IMG/VR virus record: IMGVR_UViG_3300025286_000042
Coordinates: 1-39,609 of that record
DNA length: 39,609 nucleotides
Strand: one strand, 5' to 3'
DNA from: a virus
Of the stretch, positions 7,786 to 17,879 are shown piece after piece. The position numbers were made by a program, and so were the translations under genes. The notes beneath the pieces were generated by a model. The model saw nothing but the letters and a program-made list of their open reading frames with translations, was not told the DNA's origin and did not search any database. Each line of letters opens with the position of its first letter. Position 1 is the first letter of the stretch.

Positions 7786-8435
7786 ACTTACGAGACATTA
7801 GATCAGAGATAAGACTTTTAACCGATACAACGGAAGACAAAAAATATCCCGACTCTCATATTAATGATTTTATCAATCGAGGGCAGATGATACTTGTGGA
7901 TGAAGCGGAACTGCTGGAAACCACTGCTACGGCAACAGCAGCGTCCGGTACAAAAGAATACGATTTAGACAGTTCTTCCATTTGGACGCCGGAAGGCGGC
8001 GGAGGCGCTGCTGCCATTAGCATCTTACGGATGCGGAGAGTGGACTACGATGGTTACAAGATTCACCGTATCGGTTATCATCAGATAGTGAATCCGTCAA
8101 ACTCCAGCGGAACGGCTACTATCCCCGGCGGATACGGATATTACATCAGGGACAACAAAGTGGGGATATTCCCCGACCCATCAGCAGTAACGATAAAGAT
8201 TTATTACATTCCGAAGCCGACGACATTATCGAGCAATACGTCAACACCTGACATTGATTCGGCTTATCACGAGGCGTTGGTTTATTACGGTGCCTGGAAG
8301 GTGGCGGAGAGGTTTCAGCGGGATATGATCTCCTACTATAAGAATGAGTGGAGTGAGTGGAAACGGAAAGCGATACAGTACGGTAATTACAAATTTGCTG
8401 AACCGTCATTTACAATTGACTACAACGATTTTTAA
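7782..8435 (+). CDS. Second head-tail connector or adaptor protein
   Basis: This 217-residue protein has the start MNLRDIRSEIRLLTDTTEDK and an INDFINRGQMILVDEAELLE helix. That is the same arrangement seen in the preceding gene and in adaptor proteins of several podoviruses and siphoviruses. The middle is beta-rich with Gly clusters (EGGGGAAA, GGYGYYIRDN), and the C-terminal third returns to helices with aromatic residues. It overlaps the previous gene by four bases. It probably links portal to tail. Confidence 0.6.
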   Translation: MNLRDIRSEIRLLTDTTEDKKYPDSHINDFINRGQMILVDEAELLETTATATAASGTKEYDLDSSSIWTPEGGGGAAAISILRMRRVDYDGYKIHRIGYHQIVNPSNSSGTATIPGGYGYYIRDNKVGIFPDPSAVTIKIYYIPKPTTLSSNTSTPDIDSAYHEALVYYGAWKVAERFQRDMISYYKNEWSEWKRKAIQYGNYKFAEPSFTIDYNDF

Positions 8436-8437
8436 TT

Positions 8438-11353
8438 ATGCCTAATCCTAAACAGAGATTTAAGATTGGCGATTTCAGCGGCGGACTGGTGACGTATCCG
8501 TCTCCGCTGGATATTAAGGACAATCAGTTCCAGTCGTTTGAAGAAGTTGAGAATCGCAAAATCGGGAGAGTGGAGAAGGTGAAAGGAGCGGCGGATATTA
8601 CAGCAGCTCGTTCCACCAGCGATATTCTTAAAGGACAGGGGTACTATATCTATCGTACCGGCTGGGATGCCAGTAATAATCAGAACAGTACGATGTGGCA
8701 CATATTGTATCGCAAGAACGGATCCAGCGATAGAACAGTGGAGCGATATGACAACGCTGACGGAGGAGGTGGAAGCTGGTTGGAGATATTTGATGAGACA
8801 ACCTGGACTGACACTTCCAGTGATCCGGAAGTGGATATGTTTGCGCATAATGAAGTGCTTCGTATTTCTGACGGAAACCTGGGAAACAGTAATAATGCCT
8901 CACAGTGGTACGGACATATCAAGCGGGAGTTTTGGGGTAACGGCACAGCGTCAGGAATAACATACGGAACGAATAAGTCTCCCGATTATTACCAGCCGGC
9001 ACAGAACGAAAATATCAGCAATTGGAAAATTTATGAGACAGAGTTGAAGCCGCCTATTGTGGTAAAGATGAAAGGTGCTTACGATACAGCGGGACTGAAC
9101 ACATCTGTTACAATTAATAATAACGATTTTGAGAGTGGTTTTACAGATGGATTAGCAACCAATTGGAGCAATCAACAAACGGTTACAGTAGCCGAATATA
9201 CTGCTGATCCTTATGCTGGAAACAGCGCACAGCAGATTAAATATACAAACGGAACTGGTCAGAATGTTTATCAAGCCGTTTCTGTTACCGTTGGACAACA
9301 ATATCGTCTTGCCTGTTATATAAAAACACTTTCTGGCACATTAAATTCAAAAATTGGTATATCTGGAACACAAACAGGTTCTCTTGATGCCGCAACGACT
9401 TCAATAACAACCGTAGAGGATTGGCAGTATGTATCTGTTGATTTTATTGCACCAGCTTCTACGATATATATAAAGTTATTAGCAAGTATATCTTCCGCAG
9501 ATACAGGCGTCGCAGTTTTTGACAATATAACCTTGGAATCTCTTGGAGGGGGGATAAGCGCAGAAAGGAATGTGGGAATCTTTTCTTACGAGCCGAGGCA
9601 TCCGTACGCTTCCGGTACAATACTGGAAAATGACGATCACTATTTGTGGCCCGATGCAATCAGGTCTGAAACATTCAGTGAAGATGATAAATATACAGTA
9701 ACGTATGTTTATGATCATATTCAGGAGACGGAGTTGGGTAAGACTGATGATGGTGAGATTGGTGTGTCAGGGTTTGAAGTTAAGGAGCAGGGTCCCGATG
9801 AATTTAAGGCAAAACTGGTCGTCGATGGAACAACAGACAACCTTGTAAATGATGCTTCGTTTGATATGGGGGACCCGACAGTAACAGTAGATTCTGGCGG
9901 AGCGTTTAATATCTATACTTATATTCGCATCGGTCAGGAAATAATGCTTATCACCGCAATCGATAGCGATGTTTTAACGGTTGTAAGGGGACAGCAGGGC
10001 ACTTCTGACGCTGATCACAGCGATAATAGCGAAATTTATATCTATCCGTCTCCGCACAAGGCGAGAGCGATCAATCTTGTTATTTACACCGGTGCTTCCA
10101 ATGCCAATTGGAATCGTCGTATAACAGCCATAAATCTGTACTGGAAGCCGAAAGACGAGGTAGATTGGTATTTAGCAGGCACGTTTGATGTGGAAACAGG
10201 ATTCGCTGATAGTGATTTGGCTATACTTGAGCCAACCGCTACAAACGTTGAAAGTAATTGGGGGCATTGGACAAGATGTCCTGATGCTGCTGGTTCAGAG
10301 GTAACTGTTGGCGCCATTGAGGCTGGTAGCACTGATAGAAAATGGCTTGACACTGATTATTTTGTTAATACGGCTGTTAACGATATCGCTGTGGCGGTCA
10401 GCATTGCGAAAAGTCCAAACGACTATTCTACAATGCTCAATTCACTTAGTTCTATGTGGGGGAAGGTGTCGGCAAAAGTGACGACAGATGATGGTGTAGA
10501 GTTTGATGCCAATATGCTTCCCGTTTCCAGAAGTGGAACGAGAGCGTCTGACCCTGAGACATATTATGTGGTTACATCCACACCGAGAACTGATGTGGTG
10601 ACGAATTGGTACTTCCCGTTTGACGGTATCAAGGCGATGACGTATCAGTCGTTCACCGGACGCATTGCCAATCAGACGGTACCGGCCATACGATGGAAGA
10701 CATCGGTGGTGGCAGGAGACAGAGCATTTTACGGCAATATAGACACTAAGGACGAAAACGAGCAGACAGTGAGGGAAAGAAGCAGGGTATATTGGTCGCC
10801 TGTATTTAAGCCTGATGAAATTACAATGACCGGATTTAAGGACTTCGGTAAGAATGACGGTGACGAAATTGTGTCTCTGGAGGAACTGGACGGCAGGTTA
10901 TATGTTCTTAAAGACAGGAATGTGTATATTATGAATGTATCTGCCGGTTCTGAGTTGAATTGGCACATAGAGCGTCATTACAGGGGATTTGGATGTTCTT
11001 ATCGCTCTGCAAGTATTAAGACACCGTATGGTGTTGTATGCTGCGATTCCAAGCAGATTACACTCATAACACCACAACAAATTGTAGAACTGTCGCTTCC
11101 TATTCGCTCTGAATGGCAAGCGCTTACGTTCGATAACCCGGCTATCGGTTATTCCGGTGTTCAGAAGGAGCTGGTGATAATTCCCGATACTTCACCAGGT
11201 AATGCGGTGGTGAACGGGTACAGATATAATTTCGATAACAGGAGTATATCAAAAGCAACACTTGATTCTATTACAGCGGATGATGTCAGTAATTTTCAAA
11301 TTGGAGACAACCTTGAACCTGTTTACGTCAGATCACATACGGTGGCTTCCTGA
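8438..11353 (+). CDS. Tail nozzle / stabilisation-type protein with inserted CBM-like domain
   Basis: This 971-residue protein starts with KIGDFSGGLVTYPSPLDIKD, a pattern typical of podoviral tail nozzle and stabilisation proteins. The C-terminal third has beta-propeller-like repeats (VYWSPVFKPDEITMTGFKDF, LDGRLYVLKDRNVYIMN). Residues about 226-369 differ: they read as a carbohydrate-binding module of the CBM4/9 jelly-roll kind (NNDFESGF, Thr/Ser-rich strands, VFDNITLESLGGG). Their codons are more AT-rich than the flanks, suggesting a later insertion. The gene starts 2 bases after the previous stop. It probably forms the lower tail tube and may touch surface sugars. Confidence 0.65.
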   Translation: MPNPKQRFKIGDFSGGLVTYPSPLDIKDNQFQSFEEVENRKIGRVEKVKGAADITAARSTSDILKGQGYYIYRTGWDASNNQNSTMWHILYRKNGSSDRTVERYDNADGGGGSWLEIFDETTWTDTSSDPEVDMFAHNEVLRISDGNLGNSNNASQWYGHIKREFWGNGTASGITYGTNKSPDYYQPAQNENISNWKIYETELKPPIVVKMKGAYDTAGLNTSVTINNNDFESGFTDGLATNWSNQQTVTVAEYTADPYAGNSAQQIKYTNGTGQNVYQAVSVTVGQQYRLACYIKTLSGTLNSKIGISGTQTGSLDAATTSITTVEDWQYVSVDFIAPASTIYIKLLASISSADTGVAVFDNITLESLGGGISAERNVGIFSYEPRHPYASGTILENDDHYLWPDAIRSETFSEDDKYTVTYVYDHIQETELGKTDDGEIGVSGFEVKEQGPDEFKAKLVVDGTTDNLVNDASFDMGDPTVTVDSGGAFNIYTYIRIGQEIMLITAIDSDVLTVVRGQQGTSDADHSDNSEIYIYPSPHKARAINLVIYTGASNANWNRRITAINLYWKPKDEVDWYLAGTFDVETGFADSDLAILEPTATNVESNWGHWTRCPDAAGSEVTVGAIEAGSTDRKWLDTDYFVNTAVNDIAVAVSIAKSPNDYSTMLNSLSSMWGKVSAKVTTDDGVEFDANMLPVSRSGTRASDPETYYVVTSTPRTDVVTNWYFPFDGIKAMTYQSFTGRIANQTVPAIRWKTSVVAGDRAFYGNIDTKDENEQTVRERSRVYWSPVFKPDEITMTGFKDFGKNDGDEIVSLEELDGRLYVLKDRNVYIMNVSAGSELNWHIERHYRGFGCSYRSASIKTPYGVVCCDSKQITLITPQQIVELSLPIRSEWQALTFDNPAIGYSGVQKELVIIPDTSPGNAVVNGYRYNFDNRSISKATLDSITADDVSNFQIGDNLEPVYVRSHTVAS

Positions 11354-11718
11354 TGCCTACCAGCGCTATCATAAAGGAGATGAACAGTTCCTCTACGGAC
11401 AACATTCAGACAGCAACTGTAAAGACAAAGCAGTACGATTTCGGCTATCCCGGAATGAAGAAGCGATTCACAAGAATTTATGTTACATACAAGACAGATG
11501 ATGAAGCCAGTGACGCTCTTACAGTGAAAGCATATCTGGATGGAAATACGTCAGCAGATAAGACACTTACATTCGGTGCGTCAGCATCACTTACCAATAC
11601 GGGAGATTTTTTGAATCTTGTTGGTAAAACTTTGGAATTGGAGTTCTCCAGTGCCGGACAGGATTTGATACTGGACGATACTATTGTTGAGTACGCAGTA
11701 GTAGGGCATCAGCCGTAA
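11353..11718 (+). CDS. Small beta-rich virion-type protein
   Basis: This is a 121-residue protein. The first ATG overlaps the previous stop (TGATG). Alternating polar and hydrophobic residues (KRFTRIYVTYKTDD, LTVKAYLDGNTSADKTLTFG) suggest a compact beta sandwich. Its position between the nozzle-like protein and the Hint-bearing virion protein makes a minor tail component likely. I do not recognise the family. Confidence 0.6.
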   Translation: MPTSAIIKEMNSSSTDNIQTATVKTKQYDFGYPGMKKRFTRIYVTYKTDDEASDALTVKAYLDGNTSADKTLTFGASASLTNTGDFLNLVGKTLELEFSSAGQDLILDDTIVEYAVVGHQP

Positions 11719-11921
11719 TGGAAGTGACACAGGAGGAGCTGAACTTGCTGAGGCAGCAGAAACAGGACAGGATACTGGGTGTTAAAGGAACGCTGTTGTC
11801 TCCGGGTGACGGTCAGGACGGTGATTTCGGGGTATGTAAACATAAGGGGAAGGTTTTGTTCGCTACGAAGGTTTCGGGCGAATGGCAATACAGTGAAATG
11901 AAACGAGCAAAGGACTTGTAG
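11718..11921 (+). CDS. Small conserved-looking phage protein
   Basis: This 67-residue protein starts with TAATG overlapping the previous stop. It has a helical N-terminus (TQEELNLLRQQKQDRI), then a short beta region (GDGQDGDFGVCKHKGKVLFATKVSGEWQYSEMKR). The layout recalls small tail-fibre attachment or collar proteins, but I cannot assign it. Coupling to its neighbours supports expression with the tail genes. Confidence 0.55.
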   Translation: MEVTQEELNLLRQQKQDRILGVKGTLLSPGDGQDGDFGVCKHKGKVLFATKVSGEWQYSEMKRAKDL

Positions 11922-11930
11922 GAGCTAATT

Positions 11931-13121
11931 ATGGCAAATAAAACTGAGTATTGGAAGACTATGTACGATGAACAAGGTAATTTGTATAAAGCGTATAAGA
12001 TAAGAGATTGGCGTGGAACCACAATTAATGCGTTCTTAAAAGACTCGTCAGGAAACATCGTTCTGCAAACTGATGATTGGGCATTTCAAGGATTTGATTG
12101 GGCGGATGTAAGGAGAATGTGGCGAGAAAAAATGGCAGATTTTGAGTCAGAACGCGGTAATCTGATGAATCAGGATGAATGGGAATCTTTTGAAAGTGAA
12201 CAGGAAGAGAAAGATGATCTTGACGCTGATAAAGAGGAACTTCGTGCTGAGATTGAGGAACAGACGGGTGAGTATAAGACCGCTGTTGAGAGAGCTGGAG
12301 AAGAACAGGAAGAATATGCTGAACGACTTTCAGCCCGTAAGGGTGGTCAAATGGCACGAAAGGTTTCTGAGGCAATCTTGGGAACTGGCGGGGAGGCACC
12401 AGCGGCAGAGTTTGCGACCGAAAGGTTGAGCGAAGCGTCAGGCCGACAGCTTTCCGATATTGTGCAGGGTATTGGAGCTGGAACAAAATCGAAGTTGGCT
12501 GAGATTGAAGGGATGGATGTTGGAAATGTTTTTACTATGGAACAATTGGGGCAAAGGCAAGAAGAGATCACCAATGCGATGACGCGGTTTTTCCAACAGC
12601 AGGAAACAGAACGTGCTGGAATCCAGGCACAGCTTGATGTTCAGCCCGAATGGTGGGAAGGGATTATTGGTGATACTATCGGAGCGGCTGGGACATTTTA
12701 TGGTGCGAAAGCCGGTGCCACCATAGCAAGTGGTGGAACGATGGCTTGGACTTGTTTTGACGGTAGTGTTGGTGTTGTTGGTATTGATAGTATAATACCC
12801 TTTGAACTGCTAAAAGAAGGTGATGTTATTAGCACTACAAGCGGATTTAAGCCTGTAAGTAAAGTTCATAAATATAATGCGTCAAGCACGATCAATGTGG
12901 ATGGAATAAAAGTCACTGGATACCATCCCTATATTATGGAAGACGGCAGCTTGGAACTATCCGGAAAGTTAAAAGAAGGTGATGTTCTTTGGGGTGGCGA
13001 AGAGGTCAAGTCTATTGTGAGTGAGGAAGGTTCTGATTATGTCTATAACATTGATATTGACGGACATAATTACCATATAGAAAATGGTGCGTTGGTCCAT
13101 ACGGGGCGCAGGAGAGAATAA
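11931..13121 (+). CDS. Virion protein with C-terminal Hint (intein-like) domain
   Basis: This 396-residue protein has residues about 60-230 that are Glu-rich and helical or coiled-coil. Residues about 243-270 form a Gly/Ala-rich hydrophobic segment (GAAGTFYGAKAGATIASGG). From Cys275 (codon at 12753) to the end it is a Hint fold, with CFDGS at the start, IPFELLKEGDVIST, the B-block-like VTGYHP, a second KLKEGDVLWG, VYNIDIDGHNYHIENG, and a terminal VHTG. The usual final His-Asn and C-extein are absent, so splicing cannot occur; cleavage before Cys275 is the likely activity. The amphipathic front resembles phage ejection proteins. Confidence 0.7.
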   Translation: MANKTEYWKTMYDEQGNLYKAYKIRDWRGTTINAFLKDSSGNIVLQTDDWAFQGFDWADVRRMWREKMADFESERGNLMNQDEWESFESEQEEKDDLDADKEELRAEIEEQTGEYKTAVERAGEEQEEYAERLSARKGGQMARKVSEAILGTGGEAPAAEFATERLSEASGRQLSDIVQGIGAGTKSKLAEIEGMDVGNVFTMEQLGQRQEEITNAMTRFFQQQETERAGIQAQLDVQPEWWEGIIGDTIGAAGTFYGAKAGATIASGGTMAWTCFDGSVGVVGIDSIIPFELLKEGDVISTTSGFKPVSKVHKYNASSTINVDGIKVTGYHPYIMEDGSLELSGKLKEGDVLWGGEEVKSIVSEEGSDYVYNIDIDGHNYHIENGALVHTGRRRE

Positions 13122-14038
13122 TGGCATTCAAATTCAAGACTAAAAAGCGTCCATCCGCACTTCAGTTGGCAGTGACTTCATTTGCTGCTGGAGCGGCACA
13201 AGGTATTGCCGGCGCATCTGAGCAGGCATTAAAGCGGGAAGCGGCGAACAAGACATCGCGGGAGAAAGCGTCGCAGAAGTGGCTGTCAATGGCAAAAAGT
13301 TTTGGTGACCCCAAAGCGAAGAGTGAAGCGTATCGTGTGGGGATGGCACTTATTTACGGCAAGATGACAGAAGATGAGGCATTTGAGATAATGTCGTCGT
13401 ATATGAATGATGAGTCGTCGTTTGTGAAGCCGGAGGAGCCAAAGTTATTAAGTGATGAAAAGAAGCTTATGATAAATCAGATTAAGTTTTATTCCAAGGA
13501 GACCACAGATCTGAACCGCAAGGCAGACTTAATTGATTTACACGGCAAGGTATTGGGTGACGAAGTTACGCCTTCAGAAGCAAAAGAGATATTGACTACC
13601 AGCGGTTTAATCGCAGGTGAAGTTACGACACCGGCAGGTGTGGTGACCGAAAGAGAGGGAGTCGAAGAAATTGCTGTACCTGCTACGACAGTCCCAGGCG
13701 CGTTTGAGCCAGAGGCGGAAGAACCAGTTGGACAATTAAGTAAACCACAGAGGTATGTTGATGCTTCCAACAACCCTGTATGGATACAATTTCGGGGTGG
13801 CGATCCGTATGATTTTAGCACTAAAGCGAAGATTGCTCCGGAACGGTTTACACAGCTTGCACCGCTTAAAGTCGGTGATATTCCTGAAAATGTAAAATAT
13901 CAACTTGATGAGTTACTGGCAATAATTGACGATCCGTTCGCTGGCGAAGAGAAAAGAAAGGGTGCGATGGGCCAGTTCGATCAACTGATGTCTCCGTATG
14001 TGTCTGGAGGAAAGATTGTCATTCAAGATTTATTTTAA
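13121..14038 (+). CDS. Ejection-type or internal virion protein
   Basis: This 305-residue protein overlaps the previous stop by one base (TAATG). The N-terminus is basic and Ala-rich (FKFKTKKRPSALQLAVTSFA, AAGAAQGIAGASEQALKR), like proteins that insert into the host envelope on DNA ejection. The middle is helical; residues about 180-215 are Pro/Glu/Thr-rich and likely disordered; and the C-terminus is mixed. Its place between the Hint-bearing protein and the 1263-residue protein fits a three-gene ejection set as in P22 (gp7/gp20/gp16), but I see no direct sequence likeness to those. Confidence 0.5.
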   Translation: MAFKFKTKKRPSALQLAVTSFAAGAAQGIAGASEQALKREAANKTSREKASQKWLSMAKSFGDPKAKSEAYRVGMALIYGKMTEDEAFEIMSSYMNDESSFVKPEEPKLLSDEKKLMINQIKFYSKETTDLNRKADLIDLHGKVLGDEVTPSEAKEILTTSGLIAGEVTTPAGVVTEREGVEEIAVPATTVPGAFEPEAEEPVGQLSKPQRYVDASNNPVWIQFRGGDPYDFSTKAKIAPERFTQLAPLKVGDIPENVKYQLDELLAIIDDPFAGEEKRKGAMGQFDQLMSPYVSGGKIVIQDLF

Positions 14039-14040
14039 TA

Positions 14041-17000
14041 ATGTCCAACAAATTAAAACTTATTTATGACGCTCTTACAGAAAATGCTGACGAGGACAAT
14101 GTAATTTCTTTGGGCGGCGATCCCTTTCGCCTTCCTTCTTACGGTGAATTTAAGGGTTTTATGAAGGACCCAAGTCGTCAGGAAAAATTTTTTGACAAAG
14201 TTTCTCCATATTATAGAATAGGTGAATCATTTGAAGAATTTTCCAAATTGATCGCACCAGATAACATTTCTATTCCATCAGGTGGCTCGTTAAGCACACA
14301 AGAACAAGATGTAAAGCCTTGGTTAAGAAAATACACTAATTTTGAACTTGAAAGAAAACAAGAACTCGCAAAAGAGGTGCAGGAAGATGGTGTTTTTTGG
14401 AGTGCTGTAAAAAATACACTTTATCGCGGGGCAGATACCTTTACATACGGCTTGGCTAAAAGAGTTTTTGATAAGCCAGCATTAACAGAGTTATTTGAAA
14501 CACATTTTGCCGAAACACCTTATTTTAAGGATAACACCAAAATGCAGGTAGCCAGAACACTAATGGGAATGGGGGAAGCATCTAGTCACGCTCTTGCGTT
14601 TTTGGCTCCCACCAAGGTAATGCAACTGACAAAGTTGCCAGCAGCGGCAAAATCGGCAACAGTATTTGCCTCGGTAGGTGGCGCACGTCGAGTGCTGGAC
14701 CCAGAAGTGGCAGAAGGTATGACATTTGACAGATGGATGGTTGGAACGGCACTAGATGGAATGCTGGGTGCGGCTTTCCCGTTTCTTGGGAGATTAGGTG
14801 GAGAAGTCGTTATAGTAAAGGAGACAGCTAGGGCGCTTGGGAATTTTTTTCTGCAAGCAGGTGCTATTACAACGGCGGCTGAAGCGAATAGATTTGCAGA
14901 CACTTATTACAACGCAATGAAGGACAATCCAAATAAAAGAGCAATGGATGTCTTACAAACGGTTGGTTCAGATTATATAAAACATCCAGAGCAAATCATA
15001 AAAAATCTGGCCACAATGACTTTTTTGCACGGCACAAGCACTGGTACCAGGTTTATGAAGGGTGGCAAGCTTACGGCCGAAGAATATCATAAAACGACTG
15101 ACAATCTAAACAATGCTTTCGGTCAACTGGAAAAGATTGGATTCAAAATCCCTCGTAATGAGGCCGAAGCACAAGAATTTATCAAAACTTGGAATAAGAT
15201 TGCCATAACCAAGGAAGGTGAGCAGATAGAGATTTTTCCGTATGACGCTAAGAAGGCAGGGAGTGTAGATGCGGTGATGGAAAAACAAAGGCTTGATATT
15301 GCCGAATCAAATAAAACCACACCACAAAAAATTAAAGGCACCCTCCGAAAGAAAATTTGGGATATTTCTGGTGAAGCCAAAGAGATATTAATGAAAGATG
15401 GCGGCATCGCTGGCAAGGAAGCGGTGATGAACCTTGAACTGTCGGCAGGTGCTTCAGCAAAAGCAGAACGAATGTATTCAAAAGCTGAAAAGGAGATTTT
15501 TGGAGAATTATCGCACAAAGAAATTGATGTTCTTTCTGATTTTATACAAGGCAAGCGTACTGTTGAAATTGATGAAATTTATGACATTCGTGGTGAAAAG
15601 CGTCCTAAGCACCCGGGAGATAAAGGAAAAGAACACTGGGCAGAATGGTTTAAGAAGTTTGACGAGGAAGTACCGCTGGAGACGAGGACTCGTATTGAAG
15701 CAGCCTCAGAAAGATATTTTGGTGAAATGCGTAAGCAGCTTGATATGCTTAAAGAGAATGGATTGCTTACAGATGAAGCTTATGCAGAATTGGTAGAACA
15801 ACAGCATTATTCACCTCGTCGTTTTATACAGCATTTAGATCCGCTGATTGTTATGCCGTCTGGCGGTAAGATTATTTCTGTACCTGATTCTGGTATCAGA
15901 GCATTACAAGAAGGCAGTACACAAAGTTTGATGAACAATCCCAAGCTGTTAATATCACAGACAATTCTTCGCACTCAAGGGCGTATAATGAGGAATGAGG
16001 CGAATAAGTCTTTGTATCGTACAGTGCAGGAGAATCCTGAGATTGGAGCTATTGAAATGTGGGATGGCAAGGGGAAGGTACCTGCGGGAAAGACATCTGT
16101 AAGTGTAATGCTTGACGGCAAGCGTCACTTTATGTTGCTTGAAAACAACTTTGCAAGAAGCTGGCTTATTCGTGATCCTGAAATATCAATGAGCAGTGCG
16201 AAAATTTTGAGGTGGATTACAGGAAGTGCAATCTTACGGCCATTCGCAACAGGGGGATTAAACCCCGAATTTGCTATTGCAAACATCCCCAGGGACTTAG
16301 GTCTTATATGGATGTCAACAGCACGAAGTAAAGGCGGATACAGTACATTTGGACCCAAAGCTGCGGTTCAAATGGGTGTTGATATGGCAGCCGTTGCAAG
16401 GGATGTTGTAACACGAACCGGACGGTATGAAGACTATATTAATGAAGGCGGAGGACTGGAGTTTCTTACTCACCAAGGCCGTGTTACGGCACAACAGGGT
16501 GAATTTCTCACTATAAAACCATTAAGAGATGTCAGGGATTATTTTGAGTATAGCGGAACCACATCTGAATTGCTTACAAGGTTAATGTTGAGAGAAAGAG
16601 CGATTAAAAGCGGTAAGTCTCAACGTGAAGCCACTTGGATTGCGAGAAGGTATCTTGATTTCTCACAAGGCGGATCTGCCATTAAAGTGGCGGACAATGC
16701 CATACCTTACTTAAACGCAAGTATCCAGGCAACAAGGTCAATTCTAAGGTCAGCCAAAGAAGATCCAGGAACATTTTCTGCAAAGGTGGCACAGATTGGG
16801 GCGTTGTCAACAGGAATGTACCTTGCTAATAGGTCGGTAAATCCAGAAGCGTACGATCAAATAAGCGAAGAACAGAAAAACGCCAACTGGATTATTACCA
16901 CTCCATATTCCTATAACGATAAAAGCGGAAGAAAGAGATATATTTACATTTCTATTCCGAAAGATCAGGGGCAGAGAGTATTTGCAAGCGGGTTTGAAGC

Positions 17001-17832
17001 ATTGTCAGCGCGTTTGTTTTATGGTGAAATGCCAAGCAAGCAAGTGTTAAAAAGTATTGAGGATTTTGTTCCGTTGATTCCAGGCAACATATCCATTCCG
17101 ACTCTTGACGCTTATCACGGTTATGTGTTAAACAAGGATTTCTGGACGAAGGAAGATATTTGGCGTGGTCCAGAAGTAATCCCAGAAGAAGAATACACCA
17201 CTCGTACACATCCAGCGTTTGTTTCTATTGGTGACGCACTTGGTATCTCACCCGAAAGAATGAAGTATGCACTTGGAGAGATATTTACAAGACGAAATAT
17301 ATTTACAGGTTTAGTAGGATCAGGACTGAAAGAGCTATTAGATACAATTCCGGAAGAAGAAACCGGTCAAATGTGGGAAGAGATTTCAAAACTTCCTTTT
17401 GCAAGGCGGATACTCAGGTCAACATCACCATTTGTAGGCGGAGACAGAGAAAAGATACAGAGAATATCCATTGAGGAAAACAGTCGTCGCAACGCACAAA
17501 ACAGAGAATTGTATCAATTGGTTGACACTAAAGCTCCGCTTGAGAATGTAAGAACTTTTATCGCATCTCAACCAACAGAAGATAGAGAGCGGTTGAAAAA
17601 CAGATATTTTAACAGCAGAAATGTTCGGGGACTTCAAGGGTGGTGGTATGATATGATGGACATTTCTTCTCCAGAAGCAAGGGCTTACGCTTTTTATGAA
17701 AAGTGGTCAGATGCTGAAGGAGAGGAACGAAAACAGATAGAAAAAACGTCAAAGGAAATAAAAGGGTTTTTGTCCGATAGATTTAAGAAGAAATTTAGGG
17801 AGTTAAGAAAAATGGGGGAAAAGTCTCAGTAA
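14041..17832 (+). CDS. Very large internal virion / polyvalent-type protein
   Basis: This 1263-residue protein is the largest in the window. Around residues 735-930 it shows a pattern I recognise from large polyvalent protein-associated domain 38 (LPD38). It reads FAIANIPRDLGLIWMSTARS, then YFEYSGTTSELLTRLMLRER, ARRYLDFSQGGSAIKVADNA and PYLNASIQATRSI. The rest is helical and charged, with no catalytic motif I can name; residues about 200-300 are Ala/Gly-rich with hydrophobic stretches. Such proteins are usually packaged and injected with the DNA. It starts 2 bases after the previous stop and ends the ejection set. Confidence 0.6.
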   Translation: MSNKLKLIYDALTENADEDNVISLGGDPFRLPSYGEFKGFMKDPSRQEKFFDKVSPYYRIGESFEEFSKLIAPDNISIPSGGSLSTQEQDVKPWLRKYTNFELERKQELAKEVQEDGVFWSAVKNTLYRGADTFTYGLAKRVFDKPALTELFETHFAETPYFKDNTKMQVARTLMGMGEASSHALAFLAPTKVMQLTKLPAAAKSATVFASVGGARRVLDPEVAEGMTFDRWMVGTALDGMLGAAFPFLGRLGGEVVIVKETARALGNFFLQAGAITTAAEANRFADTYYNAMKDNPNKRAMDVLQTVGSDYIKHPEQIIKNLATMTFLHGTSTGTRFMKGGKLTAEEYHKTTDNLNNAFGQLEKIGFKIPRNEAEAQEFIKTWNKIAITKEGEQIEIFPYDAKKAGSVDAVMEKQRLDIAESNKTTPQKIKGTLRKKIWDISGEAKEILMKDGGIAGKEAVMNLELSAGASAKAERMYSKAEKEIFGELSHKEIDVLSDFIQGKRTVEIDEIYDIRGEKRPKHPGDKGKEHWAEWFKKFDEEVPLETRTRIEAASERYFGEMRKQLDMLKENGLLTDEAYAELVEQQHYSPRRFIQHLDPLIVMPSGGKIISVPDSGIRALQEGSTQSLMNNPKLLISQTILRTQGRIMRNEANKSLYRTVQENPEIGAIEMWDGKGKVPAGKTSVSVMLDGKRHFMLLENNFARSWLIRDPEISMSSAKILRWITGSAILRPFATGGLNPEFAIANIPRDLGLIWMSTARSKGGYSTFGPKAAVQMGVDMAAVARDVVTRTGRYEDYINEGGGLEFLTHQGRVTAQQGEFLTIKPLRDVRDYFEYSGTTSELLTRLMLRERAIKSGKSQREATWIARRYLDFSQGGSAIKVADNAIPYLNASIQATRSILRSAKEDPGTFSAKVAQIGALSTGMYLANRSVNPEAYDQISEEQKNANWIITTPYSYNDKSGRKRYIYISIPKDQGQRVFASGFEALSARLFYGEMPSKQVLKSIEDFVPLIPGNISIPTLDAYHGYVLNKDFWTKEDIWRGPEVIPEEEYTTRTHPAFVSIGDALGISPERMKYALGEIFTRRNIFTGLVGSGLKELLDTIPEEETGQMWEEISKLPFARRILRSTSPFVGGDREKIQRISIEENSRRNAQNRELYQLVDTKAPLENVRTFIASQPTEDRERLKNRYFNSRNVRGLQGWWYDMMDISSPEARAYAFYEKWSDAEGEERKQIEKTSKEIKGFLSDRFKKKFRELRKMGEKSQ

Positions 17833-17879
17833 CTGTTGAACTTTTCACCAATTCAGGCGTAAGTTCATATAAGTGAATA

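Noticed and set aside
8432-8848. Leftward 138-residue protein opposite the nozzle gene
   Set aside because: Shadow of a well-supported rightward gene; no start signal.
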